DNA of 23,262 bases from JBCCGE01 sp039029455 (GCA_039029455.1 JBCCGE010000049.1:1-23262); one strand, 5' to 3'; positions 7,413 to 17,124 are shown, numbered from the stretch's first letter. Notes: generated by a model not told the origin, from the sequence alone. Made by a program: numbers and translations.

Positions 7413-9659
7413 GTGGATTTGTCTGTCGCTAATTACCATCACCCTGTTGCCGGAGAACTGTACCCGTTGAGCACCGATTCGAATTTCGCTATTGAAGCCC
7501 GCGACGCCGCTAACGAGACGATGGCGTTGGATTTACGCGACCCTTCGCTGTATCTGAATCGAGAGCTGACCTGGCTCAATTTTAACGAACGTGTACTGGC
7601 TGAAGCCGTTCAGAAAGACACGCCACTGCTGGAGAAGCTGAAGTTCTTCGCTATCTTTGCTTCAAACCTCGATGAGTTTTTTATGAAGCGTATTGGCGGG
7701 TTGAAGCTGCAAATGGCGATGGGCGTGTCCAAATTGACGGTTGACGGCCGCAGTCCGGGTCAGCAAATTGATGAGTGTCGCCTCAAAGTAATAGAACTTG
7801 AGGAGAAACGAGACCAGTTGTTGCCAGACTTGCTGGATCAGCTGAGCAAAGAGGACGTTGCGATCCTGCACTACTCAGAACTGTCGCCCAGCGAAAAATC
7901 GTTCGTGCTCGGTTATTACATGGACAACATTTTTCCGCTGGTCACCCCCCAGGTCGTCGACCCTGCTCACCCGTTTCCGTTTATATCCAATCAGTCGATG
8001 AACATTCTCGTCACGCTGCGACCTTCAGAGGACGGTGAGACCGTTCTGGCCCGAGTGAAGGTGCCGGTCGGCGTCGACATTCCGAGATTCCTGCAAATCG
8101 AGAACAGCAACCGCTTCGTGCCCCTCGAAGACGTCATGATCAACGGCCTCGATCAGCTGTTTCCGGGCACAGACGTTCAATCGTCTGATTTGTTTTTTGT
8201 CACTCGAAATGCGGCAGCCGAACGTGAGGAGTCCGGTGCAAATGATTTGATGTCGATGATCGAGTCTGAGCTGCGTGACCGGCGCATCGCGCCGATTGTC
8301 CGGGTTGTGGTCGCGCGGGGTATGGACGAGTACCGGCGCGGTCTGCTGGCTGCCGAACTCGGACTGGATCCTGAAAAAGACGTGTTTGAATGCGATACTT
8401 ACCTGAGTCAGCGTGACTTTTTTCAACTCGCTGCCCTGCCGATTCACACGCTGCACTACCCACCGCATACGCCGCTTAACCACTATCGGTTGCAGGATCC
8501 GCAACGCAGTATTTTTTACATTATCCGTGAAGCGGAATCACTGCTGTTGCAGCATCCGTACGAGTCGTTTGCAAGTTCTGTTGTTCGATTTCTTGAAGAA
8601 GCAGCCAAGGACCGTAAGGTGCGGGCAATCAAAATGACGCTGTATCGAACTGACCGGGAGACACGCATCGTTGATCTGCTCATTGAAGCTGCACGAAACG
8701 GCAAACAGGTCGCGGTGGTGGTCGAGTTGAAGGCAAAATTCGATGAAGCCGCAAATATTGAGTGGGCGGAACGGATGGAAGAAAGCGGAATTCATGTGAC
8801 CTACGGCGTTATCGGTCTGAAGACACACTGCAAAGTTCTAATGGCGATTCGACAGGATTACAGTGGGCTTCGCCGATACGTCCACATTGGTACCGGCAAC
8901 TATCACGGCGGTACCGCACGCCTCTACAGCGACCTCGGTCTGCTGACCTGCGCCGAAGATATTGGTCACGATGCGACTGAGTTATTTAACTATCTGACGA
9001 CGGGTTACGCACCGAAACGCAACTATCGCCGGATACTTCCGGCGCCAACCTATCTGAAAAAAGGACTGCTCGCAAAGATTGACCGGGAAATCGAGAAACA
9101 CAGCGACGAGTCTCCGGGACTGATTCAGATAAAAACCAATGCGCTGGAGGACAGCGACATTGTCGGCAAGCTATATCAGGCATCCAATGCCGGAGTGAAA
9201 GTCGAGCTGATTGTTCGCGATACCTGCCGCCTGCGACCGGGCGTGCCGGGTCTGTCCGAGAACATCTCCGTCATTAGCATTGTCGGTCGATTTCTGGAAC
9301 ACAGCAGAATATTCTATTTCAGAAACGGCGGCAAAGAGGAATACCTGATCGGTTCCGCTGACCTGATGCGGCGGAACCTTGAAAGTCGTGTCGAAGTGGT
9401 CTGTAAAGTGACTTCAAAGTCGATCAAGAACGAGCTCAGACTGATCTTAAACACTATGCTTGACGATGATTTTAGTGCGTGGGAGATGCAGTCCGACGGC
9501 GACTATGTCCGCAGAGTACCCCGATCAGATCGCCCCAATGGCAGTCAAGAAAGACAGATCGAGTTTGCCCAGAAGCGCCTGAAAAGCAAGAAACACAAAA
9601 AACTGTTGCGAGTCGGCAGTGTGCGCAAACGGAATCTATCAGTTCTTACTCGCGACTGA
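7413..9659 (+). CDS. ppk1: Polyphosphate kinase 1
   Basis: Ppk1 reversibly polymerises the terminal phosphate of ATP into polyphosphate. The N-terminal domain begins LYLNRELTWLNFNERVLAEA. The two phospholipase-D-like C-terminal domains carry the active-site His residues H472 (GLKTHCKVLM) and H630 (FLEHSRIFYF). Other family blocks are FASNLDEFFMKR, FPLVTPQVVDP, PYESF and VHIGTGNYHGGTARLYSDLGLLT. From GTG 7413 the protein has 748 residues, longer than the usual 690 or so. ATG 7521 (712 residues) would put the first His at 436, near E. coli His435, and is a real alternative. Neither start has a good ribosome site. The C-terminus is a basic tail rich in Lys and Arg. It converges on a Trm112-like gene. 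Confidence 0.96.
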   Translation: MDLSVANYHHPVAGELYPLSTDSNFAIEARDAANETMALDLRDPSLYLNRELTWLNFNERVLAEAVQKDTPLLEKLKFFAIFASNLDEFFMKRIGGLKLQMAMGVSKLTVDGRSPGQQIDECRLKVIELEEKRDQLLPDLLDQLSKEDVAILHYSELSPSEKSFVLGYYMDNIFPLVTPQVVDPAHPFPFISNQSMNILVTLRPSEDGETVLARVKVPVGVDIPRFLQIENSNRFVPLEDVMINGLDQLFPGTDVQSSDLFFVTRNAAAEREESGANDLMSMIESELRDRRIAPIVRVVVARGMDEYRRGLLAAELGLDPEKDVFECDTYLSQRDFFQLAALPIHTLHYPPHTPLNHYRLQDPQRSIFYIIREAESLLLQHPYESFASSVVRFLEEAAKDRKVRAIKMTLYRTDRETRIVDLLIEAARNGKQVAVVVELKAKFDEAANIEWAERMEESGIHVTYGVIGLKTHCKVLMAIRQDYSGLRRYVHIGTGNYHGGTARLYSDLGLLTCAEDIGHDATELFNYLTTGYAPKRNYRRILPAPTYLKKGLLAKIDREIEKHSDESPGLIQIKTNALEDSDIVGKLYQASNAGVKVELIVRDTCRLRPGVPGLSENISVISIVGRFLEHSRIFYFRNGGKEEYLIGSADLMRRNLESRVEVVCKVTSKSIKNELRLILNTMLDDDFSAWEMQSDGDYVRRVPRSDRPNGSQERQIEFAQKRLKSKKHKKLLRVGSVRKRNLSVLTRD

Positions 9660-9668
9660 TGGCAGCGA

Positions 9669-9707
9669 GTAGTTCCGGTGATCCAAAATCACCAGAACCG
9701 GAACTAC
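9669..9707. terminator. Hairpin between ppk1 and the convergent Trm112-like gene
   Basis: GTAGTTCCGG (9669-9678) and CCGGAACTAC (9698-9707) are perfect 10-bp inverted arms. An inner dyad GGTGAT (9677-9682) / ATCACC (9688-9693) lies between them. It follows the ppk1 stop by 9 bp and overlaps the last codon of the convergent gene, as expected for a bidirectional terminator. There is no clear T-run on either side, so it may act as an RNA 3'-end stabiliser instead. Confidence 0.5.
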
Positions 9708-9982
9708 CAGCCGTCCAGCTGAATTGACGTGATTCCCTGTTCCTCCAGGAGCACTGGCAGACCACTCTCAATCCGATAGATCATAGTTCCATTGCGGGTG
9801 ATCAGTGCGTGGGGCACAGTTGTGGTGACGGCCTCGCCGCCGTTGGTTTGAATGGCATCACCCTCGATAGCACGATTGAGACGATCGACAACCTCCGAAT
9901 TCGCAACAGACAAGGGTTGTTTGGTGATCGGACATACCAGCACATCAAGCAGATAAGGGTCGGGTAATGGCTCCTGAGACAT
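9704..9982 (-). CDS. Trm112-like protein
   Basis: A 92-residue soluble protein of the Trm112/YcaR family, whose members are small partners of methyltransferases or simply uncharacterised. The family start LLDVLVCPITKQPL and end TMIYRIESGLPVLLEEQGI are clear. A roughly 40-residue insert (about 30-70) makes it longer than the 60-residue YcaR type. Only one Cys remains where zinc-binding relatives have CPxC-type motifs, so zinc binding is unlikely. It begins 6 bp after the hydroxylase gene upstream and is probably cotranscribed with it. Confidence 0.8.
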   Translation of the reverse strand: MSQEPLPDPYLLDVLVCPITKQPLSVANSEVVDRLNRAIEGDAIQTNGGEAVTTTVPHALITRNGTMIYRIESGLPVLLEEQGITSIQLDGW

Positions 9983-9988
9983 AGGCGA

Positions 9989-10765
9989 TCACCTGAACGG
10001 TTGCAGCAAGAGCCGGTCCAGTCTGGACGCTGTAAAGTTCTGATACTTCTCCAGTCCAATTTTCATTCCCTGGTGCCCCCCCGCAGGCTGATCGGTGTAA
10101 CTGGCAAATAAGCGGTCCCATATTGAAAGATTAAATCCAAAATTGCTGTTGTGCTCCGCCTGCTCGGTGGAGTGATGTACCCGGTGCATGTCCGGGGTCA
10201 CAATAAGCCATCGAAGGATCTTATCGAACGCAACCGGAATTCGAATATTACTGTGGTTGAACATCGCACAGGTGTTCAGGACGACTTCAAATATCAGCAC
10301 CGCAAGTATGGGCGCACCAAGCAAAACAATAGCCCCGACTTTAATCAAAACAGATAGAACTATTTCGATTGGGTGAAACCGAAAACCGGTTGTCACATCG
10401 ATTGCAGGATCGCTGTGATGCATTCTATGCAGTCGCCAGAGCAACGGAACCGTATGAAAGATTCGATGCTGCCAGTAAATCAGCATATCGAGCAATATCA
10501 CACTAAGAATAATCGACCACCAGAAGGATACGTCGATCCAGTAGAACAACCCAAACTTCCAGTAAACACTCTGCAGGGCGGCATCTATCGGAGTAACCGG
10601 TAGAACGACCAGAATCAGGGAATAGATCAAAATGACGCCGAAGTTCGCCGGCCATCTCTTCGAGCGCATAACGTTACGCCGACGCGGTCTGAACAGCTCT
10701 ATTAAAATCATCAGCACGAGTACGGATGAAAATGCAGTAAGGCGTATGACGGATTCAAGCTCCAC
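9989..10765 (-). CDS. Sterol desaturase / fatty acid hydroxylase superfamily protein
   Basis: A 258-residue integral membrane di-iron enzyme of the fatty acid hydroxylase superfamily. The His clusters that bind the metals are H100-x3-H104 (HRIFH), H113-x2-HH117 (HRMHH), H131, H171, H194-x2-HH198 (HRVHHS) and H205. Hydrophobic segments lie at about residues 7-25, 42-62, 80-98 and 138-168. Such enzymes hydroxylate or desaturate lipid substrates using oxygen; the substrate here cannot be told from the sequence. It lies between a class IV aminotransferase gene (42 bp upstream) and the Trm112-like gene (6 bp downstream), suggesting one transcript. Confidence 0.9.
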   Translation of the reverse strand: MELESVIRLTAFSSVLVLMILIELFRPRRRNVMRSKRWPANFGVILIYSLILVVLPVTPIDAALQSVYWKFGLFYWIDVSFWWSIILSVILLDMLIYWQHRIFHTVPLLWRLHRMHHSDPAIDVTTGFRFHPIEIVLSVLIKVGAIVLLGAPILAVLIFEVVLNTCAMFNHSNIRIPVAFDKILRWLIVTPDMHRVHHSTEQAEHNSNFGFNLSIWDRLFASYTDQPAGGHQGMKIGLEKYQNFTASRLDRLLLQPFR

Positions 10766-10807
10766 AGTGTCTTCCCGTGGGTGTTATCGATTCAGCAAAG
10801 AAATACA

Positions 10808-11719
10808 CTAAAACCAGCGGTCATTCCGGTTTTCTTCACGAAATTGGACCAGCATATCCGAATATAGTTTTATCGCCTGACGGGTGATCCGCCCACCACC
10901 AGCCGGAAAGCCACGCTCAGAGCCGTCGAGAAAACGCAATGACTTCACCGGCATAACCTCTCTGGTGGCGCTGGTGACAAAGCACTCTTCTGCCGACAAA
11001 AGTTCCTGAGCTTCAACGTCGCGAATACTGACCGGATTTCCGGTTTGGGAAAAAAGACCAATCAGTTTTTTCCGGGTTAGTCCCACCAGATTGCCCGCCT
11101 CCGGCGTTGTCAAAACACCATCGATAACAAACCACACGTTGCTGTTAGAACATTCAGTGACGTTGTTGTGATGATCCAGCATCAGACATTCATCCGCTCC
11201 GTACTGTCGTGCTTCAGCGAGTGCCAGAACATTATTAAGGTAGTTTCCACCTTTAATATTCGGGTTCAGCGAATCCGTTGCATTTCGCCTCAGGTGAGTC
11301 AGTGCCATCGTCATACCCTGACTATAATGATCCGGATTCCATGAAGGCACAGGCTTTGCGATGATGATCAGCCGCTGTTGTAGCGAGGCATCCGGATACA
11401 AGTCGACGGGACCTTCGCCGCGCGTGATCTGATACCGAATATAAACGTCATCACGATTCGTGTTTTCAGATACAGCAATACACGATTTCGCTGCATCAGC
11501 AATTGTGGAAAGACTGAACGAAACCGTCATACCGGATAGCGCGGCAGAATTTTGTAAACGCGCATAGTGTTCGTCAAACATGAACGGTATACCGTCATAA
11601 GTCCTGAACACCTCATAAATTGAATCTCCGTAAAGGAACCCGCGATCCAGTACCGGAACCCGTGCCTCCTCCAATGGAGTGATCACGCCATCTACAAAAC
11701 CTACTGCGCGCATGGCCAT
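10808..11719 (-). CDS. Class IV aminotransferase (branched-chain / D-amino-acid type)
   Basis: A 303-residue PLP enzyme of fold type IV. Family blocks are VPVLDRGFLYGDSIYEVFRTY (residues 21-41), DVYIRYQITRG and the PLP-lysine segment NIKGGNYLNNVLALAEAR, with K156. The glutamate-containing VTECSNSNVWFV (E189), NLVGLTRKKLI and the C-terminal CFVTSATREVMPV also fit. The segment around the Lys looks more like branched-chain aminotransferases than aminodeoxychorismate lyase, but substrate prediction in this family is unreliable. The ATG at 11719 is used; a second ATG two codons later is equally possible. It starts 13 bp after the AsmA-family gene upstream. Confidence 0.9.
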   Translation of the reverse strand: MAMRAVGFVDGVITPLEEARVPVLDRGFLYGDSIYEVFRTYDGIPFMFDEHYARLQNSAALSGMTVSFSLSTIADAAKSCIAVSENTNRDDVYIRYQITRGEGPVDLYPDASLQQRLIIIAKPVPSWNPDHYSQGMTMALTHLRRNATDSLNPNIKGGNYLNNVLALAEARQYGADECLMLDHHNNVTECSNSNVWFVIDGVLTTPEAGNLVGLTRKKLIGLFSQTGNPVSIRDVEAQELLSAEECFVTSATREVMPVKSLRFLDGSERGFPAGGGRITRQAIKLYSDMLVQFREENRNDRWF

Positions 11720-11732
11720 TCAATCGAGGCGA

Positions 11733-14324
11733 TCAGTCAATACCCAGCTTTTTGAAGAGCTTGCTCTTGAGTTTCTTTTTGAGCTTTTCCTTTGGATCTG
11801 CTTCAGTCTCAGCCTCTTCAGCAGTCCCCTCTGTACTGCCGCTTCCGATCGATAGTGTCGTACCGGCTGGCGCTACTTGTTCAAGTAGTTTGTTGGTCAG
11901 TTTCTGCGTCGCCTGCTTCTGCAAAACCTTTTTCACATCAAGGGCTATTTTCGGATCCGCCAGAGCGCCTTTTATCGTGAGAGGGACCGAGGCCCCGACC
12001 AGTTTTTCAAGGGATGCACCACCCTGCCCCTCAAGCGATCCGACAATCGCGACATCGAGATCAAAGTCGATGCCTTCAGCAGGTAAATCCACCAGCCCGG
12101 CGCCATTTACACGAAATAGCGGCGCTTTCATATCAAGATTCTGAGTCCGGACCACACCGTTGTTAATCGCAAGAGACGACGACAGTTCGGCGAACTTGGT
12201 TTTTTCATTGGGCTTTCGTGTCGACGTACTCTCACCAGAAGCTGCCGACAGCACGTTCTGAATCTTCGACAATGCCGCCTGTAAATCGTAGCCCTTTACG
12301 GCACCGTCGTTCATCAGTACGTTTACGGTGCCGTTGAGGCTTTTTATTGCTTCGTCTGGATTCCGGCCACGTGTGGTAATGTCTGTTGACAGGCTACCTC
12401 TGCCTTCAAGACTGTCGGTTACACCGAGCGCTGCCAGTAATCCGCCAACATCAACGCCTTTAATATCGTGCCGGGTCTCGATGGTAGGCACATCCGATGA
12501 CACATCGTAGACGACTGAACTGTCTACAGAACCCCCCATCACGCTGGCCTTGATTGGCGATACAGTCAATACGTTCTGATCAGACTTTACAGTCACGTCG
12601 ATGTTCTCGAGATCCAGACCGCTCGTTCTAAGCAAACCCAATTGCACTCGCCCGTCCACATTCAATCCCTGCAAAGACGCAACCGGCAGCAGTATTTGTT
12701 CTGTCGTCGACGGCTCAGGTTCGGAATCCGATGCTGGCAAGGCAGCAACAAGTTTATCAACGTCCAGCTGATTCATTTGCAGATCGAACCGATAACCCGG
12801 CGCATCCAGACCGTCAACCACAACAAAACCTTCAATGGTCTTGTCGTCTATCGCCGCTGACAAAGAATTCATCGCCGCTGCGTTGTTTTGAAGATTCAAC
12901 TCAGTTGACAGGGAGACCATTTTAACCAGCTCTTCCGTAACAAGATCCGGAAACCCGTTGCGAGCCAGCAAGTCCGAAACATTGTCCGAAGTGATATCGA
13001 GCATTCCGGACACCGTCATCTCTGAAACCGCCCCCAAAAGCCCGGTGCCATTCAGATTCTCAATTTTTATCGCCGCATCGCCCTGCTGCAGACTGAACTG
13101 CGGCATAGTGAGCGCACCGCTCTCCAAATCAAAATTCCCGCGGAGCATGGACAATCGGGTTAACTGTTCATTCAAAGATGCATCCACTGCGATACCGGCG
13201 ACGTCAACGACATTGCCCTTAAAGTCAAAGGTGCCACTGGCACTGATCGAATCTACAGTCGGACCGGGAAGCGCTATGTCTAATCCGTTGTCAGCGAGCA
13301 GCGTCTGTAATGCGCCTGTCTTTAGATTGAAACTGCCATTGGCGTTTGGAGAACCCAGTAAATCAAGCGCGCTAATACCCCCGGAAAACTCGTGTTCGCC
13401 CTGACGCAATGAGAACTCTGGCACAGACAGCTGACCGGAAAGCCAGTTAGCCGCCAATTCCGGAAGCTCGACTTTGGTGTCAATTCCGTTGCGGGTCAGA
13501 TCAATTTGCGCATTGTTCAGCCGGGCGGAACTTTCGTTGATAGCCGCCTCCAGAGTGCCCGTTTGCAAGGCGGCTTTCATCGTGTCCAGGGTGACAGAAA
13601 ACCGGGTTGTATCCAGTCTGACCGATTCAAAGCCCGGATCGACAGTCGCCGTCGTAGACAGCTGGAGCGTACCGGGTTCAGGCACCACATTGCCATTAAA
13701 CGCGACTGACAAAGCGATATCCAGTGGCTCGCCCGGCACCAGCTTTCCGGTGGTCAGATTCAAATCGTCAAGATTCAGGTTTTGCCCCGTTTGAGCATCG
13801 ACATAATCAACGGTACCGCCCTCAATGGACACACCCTGGATCGCAAGCCCCGCCAAAGCACCGGCGCCGTCTTCGGCGGCCGAATCGGACCCACCGGACT
13901 CCGATGTGGAAGAGTCATCGCCAGCCGCCAGATCACCCCAGTTGGTGGTGCCATCTTCCTGTCTGGACAGTCGAATCGTCGGGTTTCGCAACACCACCGT
14001 GTCGACTTCCAGTGTCTTTTTCAGCAACGGCATCAGTGCAACCCTGATGTTGGCTTCATCGAGTGCAACCATGGGGTTAGTGCCGAATCCCTCCCGGTTT
14101 GCCAGACTAATGCGTCCTGTATTGATGCCAATCTGAGGATAGAATGACAGTTCGAGATTACCGTCAAGCTGAATATCGCGTCCCGTCGCTGATTTAACAG
14201 CGGACTGAATTTGCGGTTTGTATTCGTTCGGATCGACCAGATTTGTGACCGCGATCACAGCACCAACCGTGATCACGACAAGCAAAGCGATTATCCAGAA
14301 AAGGGTTTTGATCAGTTTCATCAT
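11733..14324 (-). CDS. AsmA-family protein
   Basis: An 863-residue envelope protein. An N-terminal membrane anchor (about residues 4-28) is followed by the AsmA opening block DPNEYKPQIQSAVKSATGRDI and GNLELSFYPQIGI. A long series of beta-rich repeats ends in the C-terminal AsmA domain, with SLEGRGSLSTDITTRG, SLNGTVNVLMNDGAVKGYDL and KFAELSSSLAINNGVV. A Ser/Asp/Gly-rich linker lies at about 134-155 and a Lys-rich tail at the end. AsmA-like proteins are anchored in the inner membrane with the bulk in the periplasm and are implicated in outer-membrane assembly or lipid traffic. It lies between dusA (54 bp upstream) and the aminotransferase gene. Confidence 0.92.
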   Translation of the reverse strand: MMKLIKTLFWIIALLVVITVGAVIAVTNLVDPNEYKPQIQSAVKSATGRDIQLDGNLELSFYPQIGINTGRISLANREGFGTNPMVALDEANIRVALMPLLKKTLEVDTVVLRNPTIRLSRQEDGTTNWGDLAAGDDSSTSESGGSDSAAEDGAGALAGLAIQGVSIEGGTVDYVDAQTGQNLNLDDLNLTTGKLVPGEPLDIALSVAFNGNVVPEPGTLQLSTTATVDPGFESVRLDTTRFSVTLDTMKAALQTGTLEAAINESSARLNNAQIDLTRNGIDTKVELPELAANWLSGQLSVPEFSLRQGEHEFSGGISALDLLGSPNANGSFNLKTGALQTLLADNGLDIALPGPTVDSISASGTFDFKGNVVDVAGIAVDASLNEQLTRLSMLRGNFDLESGALTMPQFSLQQGDAAIKIENLNGTGLLGAVSEMTVSGMLDITSDNVSDLLARNGFPDLVTEELVKMVSLSTELNLQNNAAAMNSLSAAIDDKTIEGFVVVDGLDAPGYRFDLQMNQLDVDKLVAALPASDSEPEPSTTEQILLPVASLQGLNVDGRVQLGLLRTSGLDLENIDVTVKSDQNVLTVSPIKASVMGGSVDSSVVYDVSSDVPTIETRHDIKGVDVGGLLAALGVTDSLEGRGSLSTDITTRGRNPDEAIKSLNGTVNVLMNDGAVKGYDLQAALSKIQNVLSAASGESTSTRKPNEKTKFAELSSSLAINNGVVRTQNLDMKAPLFRVNGAGLVDLPAEGIDFDLDVAIVGSLEGQGGASLEKLVGASVPLTIKGALADPKIALDVKKVLQKQATQKLTNKLLEQVAPAGTTLSIGSGSTEGTAEEAETEADPKEKLKKKLKSKLFKKLGID

Positions 14325-14378
14325 TAAGTCTTTGCGATGAGTTGAATGGGTCTTAAAAATTGCATTGGCTAACGCGAT

Positions 14379-15434
14379 TCACGCTACTTTTTTTTCGGCG
14401 CCCTGATCCAGCGCTATTGCGCCAGCAGACGTCAACAGATTAGTGTGACCTGAGTCGTTCTTGGAAGGTGTTTCGTCAACAAGCAGCAATGCACGTTCAA
14501 CCACCTCGAGCCCGGCGCCTTTACGCGGTCCGTGCTCTGACAGATACCGCCTCCAGGCCTTCGCTCCAGGCTGTCCGTGGAAAAGCTGAAGCATGTGGCG
14601 CGTCATATGTCGCAGATACACACCCTTCGAGAGCTGTTGCTCGATATAGTTCATGTACTCAGACACCAACGAAACGCGCGTCCATGTAATAGATTGCGTC
14701 ATATCGAACAAGTCACTATCCACCTGTGTCAGCATCCAGGGATCATCGTAAACCGCCCGCCCAAGCATGACACCATCACAGTGCTTGAGGTGGTTTTGAC
14801 ACTGTTCAAGTGACTCGATTCCACCGTTTATTTCGATGATCAGATCGGGAAAATCCGCTTTAAGTCGATAAACCCGATCATAGTGCAGTGGCGGCACCTC
14901 GCGATTCTGTTTTGGACTCAGGCCCTTGAGCCACGCCTTTCGAGCATGAACGATGAAATGCTGACAGCCGCCGTCAGCGACTGCGTGTACAAACTCGCAG
15001 AGTTCCTCATAACTGTCGCGGTCGTCGATACCTAGACGGGTTTTCACGCTGACCGGAATTGTGACGGCACTGATCATGGCTGAGACACAATCCGCTACGC
15101 GATCTGGCTGCGCCATCAGACAAGCGCCAAATACGCCGTTTTTCACGCGGTCACTGGGACATCCAATATTTAAATTTACTTCGTCGTATCCCCGCTGCTC
15201 CGCCAGAGCGGCACATTCAGCCAGTTTTACCGGGTCATTTCCACCCAATTGTAGTGCCACAGGATGCTCCTGCTCACCGAACCCCAAAAAACGATCACGA
15301 TCACCATAAAGTATCGAGTTTGCGACGACCATTTCAGTATATAGGCGGGCGCGCTGACTCAGCATTCGAAACAATGCTCGACAATGCCGATCAGTGACAT
15401 CAAGCATGGGGGCAATTGAGAACGAGTGGGTCAT
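14379..15434 (-). CDS. dusA: tRNA-dihydrouridine synthase A
   Basis: DusA is an FMN enzyme that reduces specific uridines in the tRNA D-loop. The 351-residue protein begins with the family block FSIAPMLDVTDRHCRALFRML. It carries TEMVVANSILYGDRDRFL, PVALQLGGNDP, NLNIGCPSDRVKNGVFGACLM (the likely catalytic Cys is C105 in GACLM), SVKTRLGIDD, FIVHARKAWLKGLSPKQNR and GVMLGRAVYDDPW, all typical of DusA rather than DusB or DusC. The ATG at 15434 fits the family start. It is divergent from gshA across 106 bp and heads the run of - strand genes down to 9704. Confidence 0.96.
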   Translation of the reverse strand: MTHSFSIAPMLDVTDRHCRALFRMLSQRARLYTEMVVANSILYGDRDRFLGFGEQEHPVALQLGGNDPVKLAECAALAEQRGYDEVNLNIGCPSDRVKNGVFGACLMAQPDRVADCVSAMISAVTIPVSVKTRLGIDDRDSYEELCEFVHAVADGGCQHFIVHARKAWLKGLSPKQNREVPPLHYDRVYRLKADFPDLIIEINGGIESLEQCQNHLKHCDGVMLGRAVYDDPWMLTQVDSDLFDMTQSITWTRVSLVSEYMNYIEQQLSKGVYLRHMTRHMLQLFHGQPGAKAWRRYLSEHGPRKGAGLEVVERALLLVDETPSKNDSGHTNLLTSAGAIALDQGAEKKVA

Positions 15435-15540
15435 ATTTTTTCAGCGTCCAGGCCTTCATTTTATCATTCCGCTCGGGCAAAAAAGGTTGCTTTTCTGTTA
15501 ACAAAACCCCACCCTAAGGTTTTCCCCGAGAGAGATTCCC

Positions 15541-17124
15541 GTGACGCAACTTGTCGATCACATCGAACGATTGATCAAACGCAACTGTCATCTGCATTTG
15601 AGCAATCTCAATCGGGGTCTCGAAAAAGAGAGTCTTCGTGTTAATACGGACGGCGTTCTGGCACAGTCCCAACATCCGATCTGTCTGGGGTCTGCCCTCA
15701 CGCACCCGTCAATCACCACAGATTATTCCGAAGCACTTCTTGAGTTCGTGACACCGGTCATTAACGACCCGGTTGCGCTTATTGATGAACTGAAAAACAT
15801 CCATCACTACACCTACCACTGCCTCGGAGATGAAAAACTCTGGGTCAACAGTATGCCGTGCATTGTTGAAGGTGAAGACAAAATTCCGATCGCGCGATAC
15901 GGTCAGTCCAATGTAGCCAAAATGAAAGAGGCTTACCGTCGAGGTCTTGGACATCGGTACGGACGGTTAATGCAGACTATTGCCGGAATTCACTACAATT
16001 TTTCGATGCCAGATGAGTTCTGGGACGTCTTTCTCGATTTCAAGGACGATGCGGACCGATTGCAGAAAGTGTCGTCAGCATATTTCAGTCTGATCCGCAA
16101 TTTTCATCGTCACAGCTGGCTGGCAGTCTATCTTTTTGGTGCATCTCCGGCGGTGTGTAAAACTTTTCTCCGCGGTCGCGAACACGATCTCGATGAGTTT
16201 GACGCCCACAGTTTTCACGCACCTTATGCAACTTCTTTGCGTTTAAGCGGGCTCGGATACAGTAACAACGCGCAGTCCGGAATAGATATCCGCTACAACT
16301 CTCTGGATGATTTTGTTTCCAGTCTTCGGCACGCAATTCAACAACCACACCCCGAGTACGAGAGTATTGGTACCAAGGTTAACGGGGTTTACCAGCAACT
16401 GAACCCGAATCTTCTGCAAATAGAAAATGAATTCTACGCAGTGATACGTCCAAAGCGAGTCACACGCTCGGGCGAAAGCCCCACCGCCGCGCTCTTTGAA
16501 AGAGGTGTTCAGTATGTTGAAGTTCGAAGTCTTGACCTGGATCCTTTTTCTCCCCAGGGCATCGACGAAGAGTGTGTCGATTTCATGGATATTCTGCTGA
16601 TGACCTGTCTGCTGCAACCCGGTGACGATATGTGTCCGGAACAACGTCAGCAGGCCGTAGACAATCGTGCCAATGTCGTTATGCGGGGCCGCGATCCTGA
16701 GCTTCACATTCTGGACTGCGACAACAGACAAACCTCACTGAAACAGGCCGCAACGAATTTAATTCAAGCGATGGGCCCGGTCGCATCGCTTCTGGATTCC
16801 GTTAACGCTACCTCACGTTACTCGTCGACGCTGGATCAGCAACAACTCAAGATCGACGACCCGGAAACGACTCCCTCCGCCCGCATTATGCAAAGCATGC
16901 GATCGAACGAATGGAGCTTTTATGAATTTGCAATGGATGCCGCAGAGCGTCATGCAGAGCACTTTAATTCATTACCCATGGATGCACACCTTAAACAAGC
17001 AATGGATCAGCAGGCGAATCAATCGATCGAAGATCAAAAGAATGTGGAGGCAGCGGACAATTTGTCATTCGATGATTTTCTGGCCGACTATTTTGAGCGG
17101 CAGGACCAGCCGCTGCGCCGATAA
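15541..17124 (+). CDS. gshA: Glutamate-cysteine ligase (GshA)
   Basis: GshA joins glutamate and cysteine using ATP, the first step of glutathione synthesis in the cytosol. The 527-residue protein is close to the E. coli length of 518. The N-terminal block RGLEKESLRVNTDGVLAQSQHP and LGSALTHPSITTDYSEALLEFVTP is diagnostic of the proteobacterial type. It is followed by ERGVQYVEVRSLDLDPFSPQGI and the late HILDCDNRQ region. The start codon is GTG at 15541. The C-terminus is polar and unremarkable. It is divergent from dusA and stands alone on its strand, followed by a 315-bp gap. Confidence 0.96.
   Translation: MTQLVDHIERLIKRNCHLHLSNLNRGLEKESLRVNTDGVLAQSQHPICLGSALTHPSITTDYSEALLEFVTPVINDPVALIDELKNIHHYTYHCLGDEKLWVNSMPCIVEGEDKIPIARYGQSNVAKMKEAYRRGLGHRYGRLMQTIAGIHYNFSMPDEFWDVFLDFKDDADRLQKVSSAYFSLIRNFHRHSWLAVYLFGASPAVCKTFLRGREHDLDEFDAHSFHAPYATSLRLSGLGYSNNAQSGIDIRYNSLDDFVSSLRHAIQQPHPEYESIGTKVNGVYQQLNPNLLQIENEFYAVIRPKRVTRSGESPTAALFERGVQYVEVRSLDLDPFSPQGIDEECVDFMDILLMTCLLQPGDDMCPEQRQQAVDNRANVVMRGRDPELHILDCDNRQTSLKQAATNLIQAMGPVASLLDSVNATSRYSSTLDQQQLKIDDPETTPSARIMQSMRSNEWSFYEFAMDAAERHAEHFNSLPMDAHLKQAMDQQANQSIEDQKNVEAADNLSFDDFLADYFERQDQPLRR

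Noticed and set aside
8025..8504. 159-codon frame opposite ppk1
   Set aside because: It is antisense to a conserved kinase domain and lacks any recognisable feature.
16243..16731. 162-codon frame opposite gshA
   Set aside because: It overlaps a conserved part of gshA and shows no motifs of its own.
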